Source: Brevibacterium antiquum CNRZ 918 (GTDB lineage: Bacteria; Actinomycetota; Actinomycetes; Actinomycetales; Brevibacteriaceae). Taken from it: a stretch of DNA of 64,000 nucleotides. The stretch's first letter is position 1. The number at the start of each line of letters is the position of its first letter. The stretch spans positions 310,001-374,000 of the forward strand of contig NZ_FXZD01000001.1 in assembly GCF_900169145.1 (NCBI RefSeq), read 5' to 3'. Position numbers and translations under genes: made by a program. The notes below the pieces were generated by a model. The model worked only from the letters and a program-made list of their open reading frames with translations. It made no database searches and had not been told where the DNA came from. Positions 1-9,229 of this stretch are shown piece by piece.

Positions 1-684
1 GGCCCTGAAGTCCACGTGCTGCACGTGCCAGCCATAGGCGGCGTAGCGAGCGGCGGTGTCCTCGCCGAAGGCGATCGCGGTGTCGTCTTCGATGGAGATC
101 CGGTTGTCGTCCCAGATCACGATCAGGTTGGACAGTTCCTGGGTTCCGGCCAGGGATGAAGCCTCACCCGACACGCCCTCCTCGAGGTCGCCGTCGGAGG
201 CCAGGACCACGACGGAATGGTCGAAGGGAGAGTCACCGGGTGCAGCATCAGGGTCGAAGAGGCCGCGTTCGCGGCGAGAGGCCATGGCCATTCCCACCGC
301 CGAGGCGAGGCCGGATCCCAGCGGACCTGTGGTGATCTCGACGCCTGCAGTGTGACCGACCTCCGGGTGGCCGGGAGTCAGCGAACCCCAGGTGCGCAGC
401 GCCTTCAGATCGTCGAGCTCGAGACCGAAGCCCGAGAGGTAGAGCTGAACGTACTGGGTCAACGAGCTGTGCCCGCAGGAGAGAACGAAGCGATCGCGGC
501 CTGCCCAGGTCGGATCGGCGGGATCATGCTTGAGCCCGTACTGGTAGAGATAGTGTGCAACGGGAGCAAGACTCATCGCGGTTCCGGGGTGACCGTGTCC
601 AGCCTTCTGCACTGCATCTGCGGCAAGGAGGCGGGCGGTGTCGACTGCGCGGTTGTCGAGTTCTGTCCAGGACAGGGAGTTCAT
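1..684 (-). CDS. tkt: Transketolase, N-terminal part (truncated by window edge)
   Basis: Transketolase moves two-carbon units between sugar phosphates in the pentose phosphate pathway using thiamine diphosphate. The first 228 residues are visible on the minus strand: a start reading M-N-S-L-S-W-T-E-L-D, then the family stretches AADAVQKAGHGHPGTAMSLA and GRDRFVLSCGHSSLTQY, and the diphosphate/Mg-binding DGDLEEGVSGEA with WDDNRISIEDDTA. The gene runs off the left edge. An in-frame GTG at 723 would add 13 residues (V-H-A-S-K-T-N-E-G-S-L-E-D); neither start has a strong ribosome binding site, so the ATG at 684 was preferred. It diverges from ctaB, an arrangement common in actinobacteria. Confidence 0.95.
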   Translation of the reverse strand, partial: MNSLSWTELDNRAVDTARLLAADAVQKAGHGHPGTAMSLAPVAHYLYQYGLKHDPADPTWAGRDRFVLSCGHSSLTQYVQLYLSGFGLELDDLKALRTWGSLTPGHPEVGHTAGVEITTGPLGSGLASAVGMAMASRRERGLFDPDAAPGDSPFDHSVVVLASDGDLEEGVSGEASSLAGTQELSNLIVIWDDNRISIEDDTAIAFGEDTAARYAAYGWHVQHVDFRA

Positions 685-911
685 GTCTTCGAGCGATCCT
701 TCGTTCGTCTTAGAGGCGTGCACTCAAACTCTACCGCGACGGGTCGTAAACGCGAGGGGTGAGATTGCCTATGCTGGGATCGAGGGGGGTGAGAACGCGA
801 ACGCCGAGACAGGGCGTGGTCTCCCGGGACCGTTCCCTATGAGTGAGATCTGCTCCCGAATTCGGCTTCGAAACACAGCATCCACCGACTGGCAAAATAT
901 TCGACAGAGGG

Positions 912-917
912 TAGAAT
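912..917 (+). promoter_or_regulatory. Candidate -10 box of ctaB
   Basis: TAGAAT lies seven bases before the GTG start of ctaB at 925, the spacing expected when transcription begins at the start codon itself. No Shine-Dalgarno sequence precedes the GTG. No clear -35 box was seen. The rest of the 724-924 gap between divergent tkt and ctaB shows no other gene. Confidence 0.4.
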
Positions 918-924
918 CGACGAC

Positions 925-1902
925 GTGAGTGAACTTCGTCAGAACCAGGACACGCAGAGTGAACGTCCTCTGCAGAGGGCAATCGACGAGGAACGACTCT
1001 CAAAACGCCCCCGCTCGATCATCGGTGCCTACATCGCACTGACCAAGCCTCGAGTGATCGAACTCCTGCTGGTGACCACCGCTCCGGTGATGTTCCTGGC
1101 TGCACAGGGCATGCCGAATATCTGGCTGGTCATCAACACACTCATCGGCGGCGCAGCTGCCGCAGCCTCCGCTTCGGTCTTCAACTGCTATGTTGATCGC
1201 GACATCGACGCGAAGATGGAACGCACCAAGCACCGTCCGCTCGTCACCGGTGAGATCACACCACGGGCCGCACTCATCTTCGCCTTCGCCTTGGGCCTGG
1301 GTTCGATCTTCTGGCTCGGTGGCTTCACGAACTGGGTGACCGCCGGCCTCACCGCCTGCGCGATTCTGCTCTACGCGGTCTTCTACACCCTGATCCTCAA
1401 ACGCCGCACCACGCAGAACATTGTCTGGGGCGGTGCCGCGGGCTGCATGCCTGTGCTGATCGGTTGGTCTGCCGTCACCGGCGGGCTGTCCTGGGAAGCA
1501 CTCCTGCTCTTCCTCGTGGTCTTCTTCTGGACCCCGCCGCACTACTGGCCGCTGGCGATCAAATACAAGGCTGACTACGATGCCGCAGACGTTCCGATGT
1601 TGCCCTCGAAGGTGCCGCCGACGAACGTCGGTCGCCAAATGATCGCCTACACCTGGGCGATGGTGGCGTGCTCACTGGCACTCATTCCGCTTGCCCCGAT
1701 GGGTCCCGTCTACACGGGTGTCGCGGTTCTCGCCGGTGCCTGGTTCCTGTTCTCCTGCTATGCTCTCGTCTCCCGTGCGAAGAAGGGCAAGAGCGGAACT
1801 TCTCTGCGTGCGATGAAAGTCTTCCACGGCTCGATCACCTACTTGTCACTGCTGTTCCTCGCAGTTGCGATCGATCCATTCGTTCTGCCCGGCTTCTGGT
1901 AG
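925..1902 (+). CDS. ctaB: Protoheme IX farnesyltransferase (heme O synthase)
   Basis: This UbiA-family membrane prenyltransferase attaches farnesyl to heme B, making heme O for cytochrome oxidase. The 325-residue protein has a polar N-terminus of about 30 residues, then about nine hydrophobic segments. The first Asp-rich prenyl-diphosphate site is visible as NCYVDRDIDAKMERTKHRP, and the second conserved loop as WTPPHYWPLAIKYKADY. The start is a GTG without a clear ribosome binding site and may be leaderless. ctaA, the next enzyme of the pathway, lies about 0.9 kb downstream in the opposite orientation. Length and motifs match the family. Confidence 0.96.
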   Translation: MSELRQNQDTQSERPLQRAIDEERLSKRPRSIIGAYIALTKPRVIELLLVTTAPVMFLAAQGMPNIWLVINTLIGGAAAAASASVFNCYVDRDIDAKMERTKHRPLVTGEITPRAALIFAFALGLGSIFWLGGFTNWVTAGLTACAILLYAVFYTLILKRRTTQNIVWGGAAGCMPVLIGWSAVTGGLSWEALLLFLVVFFWTPPHYWPLAIKYKADYDAADVPMLPSKVPPTNVGRQMIAYTWAMVACSLALIPLAPMGPVYTGVAVLAGAWFLFSCYALVSRAKKGKSGTSLRAMKVFHGSITYLSLLFLAVAIDPFVLPGFW

Positions 1903-1954
1903 GTCTCAACCCTGCTACAGGTGGGTTCTCCTCGTCCACGACAGGACTGACCTC

Positions 1955-2253
1955 GTGGCCAACATTATTCTGGCTGGTCAGTTGATATGCCGAGGAGATG
2001 ACGAGCGGGCAGTCGCTACGGAGCTCTTGCCTCGACATATCGACCTGACGCTTGCCGAACCGGGATGCGTTTCCTTTGCTGTTGAGCAAAGTGATGATCC
2101 CTGGACAGGGCACGTCTCCGAATGTTTCAAGGACGCCCGTGATGTTTCAAGGACGCCCGTGCCTTCGATCTCCACCAAGCGCGCGTCAAGGCGAGCGAAT
2201 GGGGAGATGCGCCGGCCAGTATTGAGCGCAGCTACACAATTTCGGGCATGTGA
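1955..2253 (+). pseudogene. Antibiotic biosynthesis monooxygenase (ABM) family gene, frameshifted by a 20-bp duplication
   Basis: Read from the GTG at 1955 (AGGA eight bases upstream), the protein starts V-A-N-I-I-L-A-G-Q-L and continues through LPRHIDLTLAEPGCVSFAVE and W-T-G-H-V-S-E-C-F-K-D-A-R, the pattern of small ABM-fold quinol-monooxygenase-like proteins. At 2122-2161 a 20-bp unit is duplicated, which shifts the frame. Deleting one copy restores a reading frame of exactly 93 codons (279 bases) continuing A-F-D-L-H-Q-A-R-V-K-A-S-E-W-G and ending S-Y-T-I-S-G-M-stop at 2253, a normal family length. The duplication is seen directly; the family is recognised by pattern; loss of function is inferred. 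Confidence 0.8.
2122..2161 (+). repeat. Perfect 20-bp tandem duplication
   Basis: Two identical adjacent copies of ATGTTTCAAGGACGCCCGTG occupy 2122-2141 and 2142-2161. The unit is not a multiple of three and breaks the surrounding ABM-family reading frame. It looks like a recent slippage or recombination event because both copies are identical. Confidence 0.97.
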
Positions 2254-2499
2254 GGCAGGAGCAGAGACCGTTCAATCCGCTTCAGCCCGGTGACTATTCC
2301 TGTTGCAGGGCGGGATGCGCTCATGCCGACGACGCAGCGCCTCGCTCCTCAGCTGCGCTTCGGCAGTGCCCAATCTGCAGGCAGGAACGGCTCATCGGTG
2401 CCCGTTCGCGCGGCAAGAGTGTGTGCGCCCAGCATCAATGCGGCGCATGGGCATGTTTCCCTCGCGGATGCTGGCAGGCACCTCAGCCGGCGCGGCACC
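2254..2499. other. Non-coding stretch, nothing recognised
   Basis: This 246-base stretch lies between two decayed genes. Short open frames exist on both strands, but none shows a family pattern, a ribosome binding site or convincing codon use. It may be remnant sequence from the same decay. Nothing positive can be supported. Confidence 0.5.
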
Positions 2500-2780
2500 T
2501 CAGCTGGCGTTGACGAGTTCCTCGATGACGATCTTCTTCATCCCCATCAGGGCCTTGACCTGAGCTTCACCGGTCATCAGCTCGCCGAGGTTGGCTGGCA
2601 GAATCTGCCAACTGATCCCGTACTTGTCCTTGAGCCAACCACATTGTTCGGACTCCGCAACAGCTGAGAGCGACGACCAGTGATGGTCGATCCGGGCCTG
2701 GTCTCCGTATTCGACGGTCGATGAAGACGATGTGCGAGATGGGGACGACGGAGCAGGAGAACTCCATCGCCTCCTCGGCG
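2500..2780 (-). pseudogene. VOC-family (PhnB/3-demethylubiquinone methyltransferase-like) remnant with the middle deleted
   Basis: On the minus strand the C-terminal third of a VOC-superfamily protein is intact: I-D-H-H-W-S-S-L-S-A, then CGWLKDKYGISWQILPANL and A-L-M-G-M-K-K-I-V-I-E-E-L, ending at 2500. Just upstream another frame reads R-F-T-D-H-A-E-E-A-M-E-F-S-C-S-V-V-P-I-S-H-I, which resembles the family N-terminus (F-D-x-x-A-E-E-A-x-x-F-Y-x-S-x-F-P-x-S-x-I). The roughly 60 residues normally between the two parts are absent and the frames differ. The N-terminal remnant runs straight out of the 3' end of ctaA. The C-terminal part is clear; the N-terminal part is likely. Confidence 0.7.
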
Positions 2781-2783
2781 TGG

Positions 2784-3683
2784 TCAGTGAACCGCGGGCA
2801 CGGCGTGATCGGCGTTGGCCTGGGTGCTCCTCGGGTAGGCGCTGTCGAGGACGGCAACGCTTGCCGCGATCGTCGCCGAGAGGCCGATCATGTGGAATGC
2901 CACGAGCACGATGGGCACCCCGGTGAAGTACTGGACGTAGCCGATGATTCCCTGCGCAAGCTCGACGGCGAGGAGCACGATCAGCGGTCGAACCATGACG
3001 GTGTGCTTCTTGACGGCAAGGACGAGGGAGGTGATGGTCGCGATGACTAGCAGCCAGACAGGGAAGGCATGTGAGCGAGTGATCCAGACGTTGTCGAGGC
3101 CGTTGCGCGTCGACATCGTCGAACCTGAGTGCGGGCCCGCACCGGTAGTGAGCACGCCGAAGAGTACGACGATCGCGGTCAGGCCGAGGATGATCCAGCC
3201 GAGTGCGGGCAGGGGAGACGGTGCCTTGTGGCCCGTGCGCACACCCGTGTCGTAGGTGCGGCGAACGAAGTACGCGGCGACGCCGACGGCGATGGCCGAG
3301 GGGACGAAGTGTCCGGCCACGACCCAGGGGTTGAGCTTGGTCCAGACGGTGATCCCACCGACGATGGCCTGGACCGGCACAATTGCGAGGAGACCGAGGT
3401 TGAGCCAGAACAGATCCGGCCGCTTCTTCCGGTTCTTCCACAGCATGAGGAAGATGATCACGCCGATGAGGGCCAGCCCCACTGCCAGCAGCCGATTTCC
3501 GAACTCGATGACACCGTGGATGCCCATCTCCGGGGTCGTGACAAGTGAATCGGGGGTGCACTTGGGCCAGTCGGTGCAGCCGAGGCCGGATCCTGTGAGG
3601 CGGACGATGCCGCCGCTGAAGATGATTCCGCCCTGCGCGATGAGCATGGCCCAGGCAGCGATGCGGATCTTGGTTGTGACCAT
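2784..3683 (-). CDS. ctaA: Heme A synthase (COX15/CtaA family)
   Basis: This membrane enzyme oxidises the C8 methyl of heme O to the formyl group of heme A. About eight transmembrane segments are visible. The family signature GGIVRLTGSGLGCTDWPKC follows the first helix, and histidines sit in HGVIEFGNR, AGHFVPSA, ITRSHAFP and VAFHMIG. The ATG at 3683 was chosen because GAGGAGAG lies just upstream; an ATG at 3695 overlapping the permease stop codon is the alternative. The protein has 299 residues from this start. The last 15 residues or so are polar, and the stop abuts a VOC-gene remnant, so the natural 3' end may have been altered by a deletion. Confidence 0.94.
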   Translation of the reverse strand: MVTTKIRIAAWAMLIAQGGIIFSGGIVRLTGSGLGCTDWPKCTPDSLVTTPEMGIHGVIEFGNRLLAVGLALIGVIIFLMLWKNRKKRPDLFWLNLGLLAIVPVQAIVGGITVWTKLNPWVVAGHFVPSAIAVGVAAYFVRRTYDTGVRTGHKAPSPLPALGWIILGLTAIVVLFGVLTTGAGPHSGSTMSTRNGLDNVWITRSHAFPVWLLVIATITSLVLAVKKHTVMVRPLIVLLAVELAQGIIGYVQYFTGVPIVLVAFHMIGLSATIAASVAVLDSAYPRSTQANADHAVPAVH

Positions 3684-3691
3684 TTCTCTCC

Positions 3692-4459
3692 TCATTCGAA
3701 TCGGAACCACCTGCGTGCTGCAAGCGTTCCCACCAGCCCCCACACGAGGAGCACAATCAGTGCTTTGACATCGAAGCCCATACCGCCGACGGCCGCGCGC
3801 ATTGCGTCACCCAAGGCGCCGGAGGGCAGATAGCCCACGACGGTGCCCCATTCTCCCGGATGTGCGATGACGAGTCCGCCCACGCCGGCCATGAGCACCC
3901 AGATCAGATTCGCTCCCGCCAGAGTGGCTTCTGCGCGCACTGTACCCGCCATGAGCAAGCCTAGAGACAGCAGTGCCGCGGTGCCAAGCAGAGTGGTCAG
4001 GACCAGTGCGAGGGTGTTCACAGGCCCGTTGAAGCCCAGGCCCAGGGCGATGGCAAAAGCAAGGATGAATTGGATGATGACGACGACGATGACGGCGCCG
4101 AGCTTGCCCAGGATGAGTCCATTCGTGCCCAGCGGCGTCGTCGCCAGCTGACGCAGGACCCCATAGCGGCGGTCGAAGGCCGTGGCGATCGCCTGGCCGG
4201 TGAACGCCGTCGATGCCAGACACAGGCTCAGCGCACCGGGCAGTGCCACGGTGAGCGGATCGGAGCCTGGTGCAACGATCCCGAGACCGCTGAGCAGAGG
4301 AGCCTTTGCGAGGAAGATGAGCAATCCCAGCGGCAGGATGAGAGAGAGCAGCAGCTGTTCACCATTGCGGAGGACGGAGATCGTCTCGAACCTCACCTGC
4401 GCCATGACACGTCTGGTTCTCATTGCCGGAGCCGGATCTTTCGCGTGGGCTCGGCTCAT
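3692..4459 (-). CDS. ABC-2 type transporter permease
   Basis: A 255-residue membrane protein with about six hydrophobic segments in the ABC-2 (drug/polysaccharide export) arrangement. It shows the typical STAFTGQAIATAFDRRYGVL stretch after the second segment and R-Q-L-A-T-T-P-L-G on the following cytoplasmic side. Its ATG overlaps the stop of the ATPase gene by four bases, and its own stop touches a possible ctaA start, so ATPase, permease and ctaA probably form one transcript. Neighbourhood order (ctaA, permease, ATPase, divergent sufR) matches the Mycobacterium tuberculosis Rv1456c-Rv1458c/Rv1460 region. The substrate is unknown; a link to heme or cytochrome assembly is inferred from position only. 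Confidence 0.88.
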   Translation of the reverse strand: MSRAHAKDPAPAMRTRRVMAQVRFETISVLRNGEQLLLSLILPLGLLIFLAKAPLLSGLGIVAPGSDPLTVALPGALSLCLASTAFTGQAIATAFDRRYGVLRQLATTPLGTNGLILGKLGAVIVVVIIQFILAFAIALGLGFNGPVNTLALVLTTLLGTAALLSLGLLMAGTVRAEATLAGANLIWVLMAGVGGLVIAHPGEWGTVVGYLPSGALGDAMRAAVGGMGFDVKALIVLLVWGLVGTLAARRWFRFE

Positions 4460-5382
4460 CGCAGCGGCCTGCCCGTGAGTTCGAAGAACACATCCGCCAG
4501 CGACTGTGAGTGCATGTCGAGGTCCGTGATCGCCAGCCCCGCATCGGCGACTGCCGCGCACAGGCCTGCGATCTGCGCGCTGTCGAGGTCCCCGTCGACG
4601 ACGAGGGCCGGCCCCGCGACCGAGGTGGGGGCGATCGTGTTCATGGTGGCCAGGAGTTCACGAGGAGCTGGCTGTAGCTGCCGGCCCACCGTGATGACGA
4701 GGCGGCGTCCGGTGGGAGAGGCGCTGCGCAGGTCCTCGGGCGCACCCTGGGCGATGATGCGACCGCGATCGATGACGACGACCTCATCGGCGAGTTCCTC
4801 CGCTTCGGCGAGGTCATGGGTTGTCAGGACAACGGCCACCGAGGCTGCTGCCAGTTCCCGGATGAAATCGTGGACTACGGCCCGGGCCTGAGGATCGAGC
4901 CCGGCGCAGGGCTCATCGAGGAAGACCAGCCGCGGTCGGCCGATGAGTGCGGCAGCCAGGGCCACACGCTGCTTCTGCCCTCCGGAGAGGCGCCGGATCG
5001 TGCGTGTGGAGAACTCGTGCAGACCCAAAGGGTCGGCGAGTTCATCGACGCTGAGCGGATTGGGATAGAGGGACGCGAGGTGTCGCAGGACCTGGAGCGG
5101 TTTCGCGCTCATGGGCAGCCCCCCGTCCTGCAGCATGACGCCGGCGAGCAGCGATGTCCGTGCATGGTCACGGAACGGATCATGGCCGAATATCTCCACG
5201 CGACCGGCATCGGGGGCTCTTGTGCCCACAGCGAGGGAGATCGTCGTCGACTTGCCTGCGCCATTGGGACCGAGTACACCGAGGATGGATCCGGTGGCGG
5301 CATCGAGGTCGATCCCGTCGACGACGTGGTGCGCGCCGTACGAGTACTGGAGACCACGAATGGTGAGGGCCGATGCTGACAC
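4456..5382 (-). CDS. ABC transporter ATP-binding protein
   Basis: A 308-residue ATPase that would power the adjacent permease. Walker A is GPNGAGKST near residue 40, the Q-loop region is V-M-L-Q-D-G-G, the signature is LSGGQKQRVALAAAL, Walker B is R-L-V-F-L-D-E-P, followed by C-A-G-L-D-P-Q and the switch histidine in LTTHDLAEAEELAD. About 80 C-terminal residues beyond the ATPase core resemble the accessory domain of drug-export (DrrA/CcmA-like) ATPases. It starts with GTG at 5382 and faces sufR across a 103-base gap, so the two promoters share control DNA. Confidence 0.92.
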   Translation of the reverse strand: MSASALTIRGLQYSYGAHHVVDGIDLDAATGSILGVLGPNGAGKSTTISLAVGTRAPDAGRVEIFGHDPFRDHARTSLLAGVMLQDGGLPMSAKPLQVLRHLASLYPNPLSVDELADPLGLHEFSTRTIRRLSGGQKQRVALAAALIGRPRLVFLDEPCAGLDPQARAVVHDFIRELAAASVAVVLTTHDLAEAEELADEVVVIDRGRIIAQGAPEDLRSASPTGRRLVITVGRQLQPAPRELLATMNTIAPTSVAGPALVVDGDLDSAQIAGLCAAVADAGLAITDLDMHSQSLADVFFELTGRPLR

Positions 5383-5417
5383 CAGACCATTCTACGACGC
5401 GTCGAATCGGTCCGTGG

Positions 5418-5436
5418 TTAGGCTCACCTAGTTTTA
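5418..5436 (+). promoter_or_regulatory. Weak DtxR/IdeR-like iron box upstream of sufR
   Basis: The 19 bases from 5418 begin TTAGGCTCACCTA and match the DtxR/IdeR consensus (TTAGGTTAGCCTAACCTAA) at about 12 of 19 positions, mostly in the left half. It lies between the divergent ABC ATPase and sufR. Iron control of suf genes is known in some actinobacteria, but this match is partial. Confidence 0.3.
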
Positions 5437-5447
5437 CGAAACAAATT

Positions 5448-5467
5448 ACGCAACAATAGTGTTGTGT
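5448..5467 (+). promoter_or_regulatory. Inverted repeat, candidate SufR operator
   Basis: ACGCAACA and TGTTGTGT are separated by ATAG and pair at seven of eight positions. The element ends six bases before the AAGGAGGT Shine-Dalgarno of sufR (5473-5480). A repressor bound here would block the suf promoter, which fits autoregulation by SufR. Function is inferred from position and symmetry. Confidence 0.45.
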
Positions 5468-5485
5468 TAGTCAAGGAGGTGGAGA

Positions 5486-6201
5486 ATGGCTGCGAACGAC
5501 ACAGAGGATCGCCGTACCCGGGAGAAGGTATTTCGATCTGTGCTCGATGAAGGGCCGATCACTGCCTCGGCGTTGGCGAAGGGGCTTGACCTGACTCCTG
5601 CGGCGATTCGTCGTCACATGGATGCACTGGAGAGTGAGGGCCTCATCGAGGTCCGAGAGCTCGCCGGCAAGCAGGCAGGCCGCGGCAGACCGGCCAGACA
5701 CTACGTGGTCACCTCGCGTGGTCATGGGTCGGTCACCCACTCCTACGACCAGCTGGCAGTCGATATCCTCCGGTTCATGAAGGACCGAGTCGGTCCTGAG
5801 GCCGTTGAGGACTTCACCGAGGACCTGGTCGCGAAACTCCGCGACCGCCTCGGCGGGGAACTGGATCGACGGGGAGGCACCACAGTGGCTTCCCGCTCCC
5901 GGGGCCTGGCTGCGGCTTTGACCAAGGAGGGATATGCCGCCTCGGCGACACCGGTGGCGGCCGGAACCCCTCTCGAAGCGATGCAGCTGTGTCAAGGGCA
6001 TTGTCCCATCCAGGCAGTCGCCACCGAGTTCCCCGAGGTCTGCGAAGCAGAGCTTGCGATGTTCTCGGACTACCTGGGCGTCGATGTTCGCCGTCTGTCC
6101 TCATTGGCCCACGGCGACCATGTCTGCACCACCCACATTCCGACCTCGGAACTCACCAGACCACTCATCCACAGCAATGATCGACCTCAAGGAGGTTCAC
6201 G

Positions 6202-6205
<4 letters not shown>
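5486..6205 (+). CDS. sufR: Iron-sulfur cluster-binding repressor of the suf operon
   Basis: A 239-residue DeoR/ArsR-like winged-helix regulator that binds an iron-sulfur cluster and represses suf genes when clusters are plentiful. The DNA-binding domain is at residues 10-75 ([20 protein letters not shown], then a basic [11 protein letters not shown] wing). Cysteines 169, 173, 186 and 214 lie in L-C-Q-G-H-C-P, F-P-E-V-C and H-V-C-T-T-H, the SufR cluster-ligand region. A perfect AAGGAGGT sits five bases before the ATG. Its stop overlaps the sufB start by four bases, so it leads the operon and is translated with it. Confidence 0.94.
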
Positions 6206-7632
<1,427 letters not shown>

Positions 7633-7669
7633 TCAGGCCTGCCACCGACCGCGACAAGGAGTTATTTAA

Positions 7670-8845
7670 GTGACTGACACCACCAATCCGTTGGGCCTCG
7701 ATGAGCACTCTCATGGCGCCGACGTCCAGGTCCCCGATTCCAAGAGGGACACACGCACACGCAGCTTCGACGTCTCCGACTTTCCCGTCCCGAACGGACG
7801 CGAAGAGGAATGGCGTTTCTCGCCGGTGCGCAAACTCAGTGATTTCTTCACCGACGCTGCCTCCGAGACGAAGCTGACCACGACCGGCGACCTGCCCGAG
7901 GGCATCTCGGTCGAAAAGATCTCGCTCGAGGCCGCTCAGGAACTCGGCATCCTCGAACCCGAGGATCGGGCCGCTGCCGTGGCAGCCAACCGCGCTGCCA
8001 CCGTGACCCACTACTCGGTCCCCGCCGGAACCGAGATCGACGGCGCTGTGATCATCCACGCAGACGGCACCGGCAACGAGGTCTCCCACGGACATGTCGT
8101 CGTCTCTGTGGGAGCAAACGCCAAGGCGACCATCGTCGTCGAACACGCAGGTCTTGCTCGTCACTCCGAGCTCGTGTCTCTCGTCATCGGTGATGGTGCA
8201 AACGTGACCTTCGTGTCCCTGCAACTCTGGGACGACGAATCACAGCACATGGGCCAGCACGACGCGATCGTGGGCAAGGATGCGAAGTTCAAGCACATCG
8301 TCATCAGCCTCGGTGGAGACATCGTGCGCCTGAACACGAATGTGCGCTACTCAGCAGCCGGGGGAGAGGCCGAACTGCTCGGACTCTACTTCGCCGATGC
8401 CGGGCAGCACTTCGAACACCGCACCTACATCGACCACAACACGCCCAAGGCGACGTCGAACGTGCACTACAAGGGCGCGCTCCAGGGCAAGGACGCACGC
8501 AGCGTCTGGATCGGCGATGTGCTCATCCGCCCCGAGGCGCTCGACATCGACACCTACGAACTCAACCGCAATCTCATCCTCAGTGATGGCGCGCGCGCGG
8601 ACTCGGTGCCGAACCTCGAAATTGAAACGGGTGACATCGCCGGTGCCGGACACGCGTCTTCGACCGGACGCTTCGACGAGGAGCACCTGTTCTACCTGAT
8701 GAGCCGCGGCATCCCAGAGGATATCGCGCGTCAGCTCGTGGTTCGCGGATTCTTCAACGAAGTGATCCAGAAGATCCAGGTGCCCGAGATCGAGGAAGTC
8801 CTCAACGAACGAATCGAGGAAGAACTCTCCCGGAGCGTTCTGTGA
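7670..8845 (+). CDS. sufD: Fe-S cluster assembly protein SufD
   Basis: SufD is the SufB paralogue that pairs with SufB and SufC in the assembly scaffold and is needed for iron entry. The 391-residue protein shares the C-terminal fold and the ending [20 protein letters not shown] with SufB. The conserved stretch HRTYIDHNTPKATSNVHYKG and the later L-S-D-G-A-R-A-D-S-V-P-N-L-E-I are present. It starts with GTG, 15 bases after an AAGGAG beginning at 7655, and its stop overlaps the next gene by four bases. Confidence 0.97.
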   Translation: MTDTTNPLGLDEHSHGADVQVPDSKRDTRTRSFDVSDFPVPNGREEEWRFSPVRKLSDFFTDAASETKLTTTGDLPEGISVEKISLEAAQELGILEPEDRAAAVAANRAATVTHYSVPAGTEIDGAVIIHADGTGNEVSHGHVVVSVGANAKATIVVEHAGLARHSELVSLVIGDGANVTFVSLQLWDDESQHMGQHDAIVGKDAKFKHIVISLGGDIVRLNTNVRYSAAGGEAELLGLYFADAGQHFEHRTYIDHNTPKATSNVHYKGALQGKDARSVWIGDVLIRPEALDIDTYELNRNLILSDGARADSVPNLEIETGDIAGAGHASSTGRFDEEHLFYLMSRGIPEDIARQLVVRGFFNEVIQKIQVPEIEEVLNERIEEELSRSVL

Positions 8846-9165
8846 CCATGATCGATGTTGCGGCCGCCGACGAGGTGGCTGCGGGCGCGACGATGCGAAT
8901 CGAAGTGGGCAACTACGAGATCTGCATTGCTCGCGACTCCGACGGCACGATCCATGCCATCGACGATGTCTGCACACATGGCGAAGTGTCGCTGGCCGAA
9001 GGCGAGGTGGAAGGCTGCGCCATCGAATGCTGGCTGCACGGTTCCCAGTTCGACCTCACGACCGGTCGCCCGCTGAGCCCACCGGCCTTCGAACCCGTCG
9101 CAGTCTATGACTGCAAGGAGATCGCCGGCCGCATCCTGATTGACCCGAGCACAGTGCTCAACTGA
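8842..9165 (+). CDS. Rieske-type [2Fe-2S] ferredoxin within the suf operon
   Basis: A 107-residue Rieske protein resembling dioxygenase ferredoxins and the small subunit of NirD-like proteins. Cluster ligands are C-T-H (near residue 36) and C-W-L-H (near residue 55), in DVCTHGEVSLAEGEVEGCAI and ECWLHGSQFDLTTGRPLSPP. No transmembrane segment or signal is present, so it is cytosolic. The GTG start overlaps the sufD stop. Genes like it are regularly found between sufD and sufC in actinobacteria; an electron-transfer role in cluster assembly is inferred from that linkage, not shown. Confidence 0.92.
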   Translation: MTMIDVAAADEVAAGATMRIEVGNYEICIARDSDGTIHAIDDVCTHGEVSLAEGEVEGCAIECWLHGSQFDLTTGRPLSPPAFEPVAVYDCKEIAGRILIDPSTVLN

Positions 9166-9229
9166 CGATCACGTCAGGCGCACCTGCACGCTCTGATCAC
9201 CACGTTCAACTGAATTGAAAAGGATTGAC

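Noticed and set aside
2500..3756. Long minus-strand open frame of 418 codons
   Set aside because: Only its last 70 or so codons read as protein (the VOC remnant); the rest is the wrong frame of ctaA.
4070..4891. Large plus-strand open frames over the ABC genes
   Set aside because: They are antisense to clear permease and ATPase genes and their translations show no family pattern.
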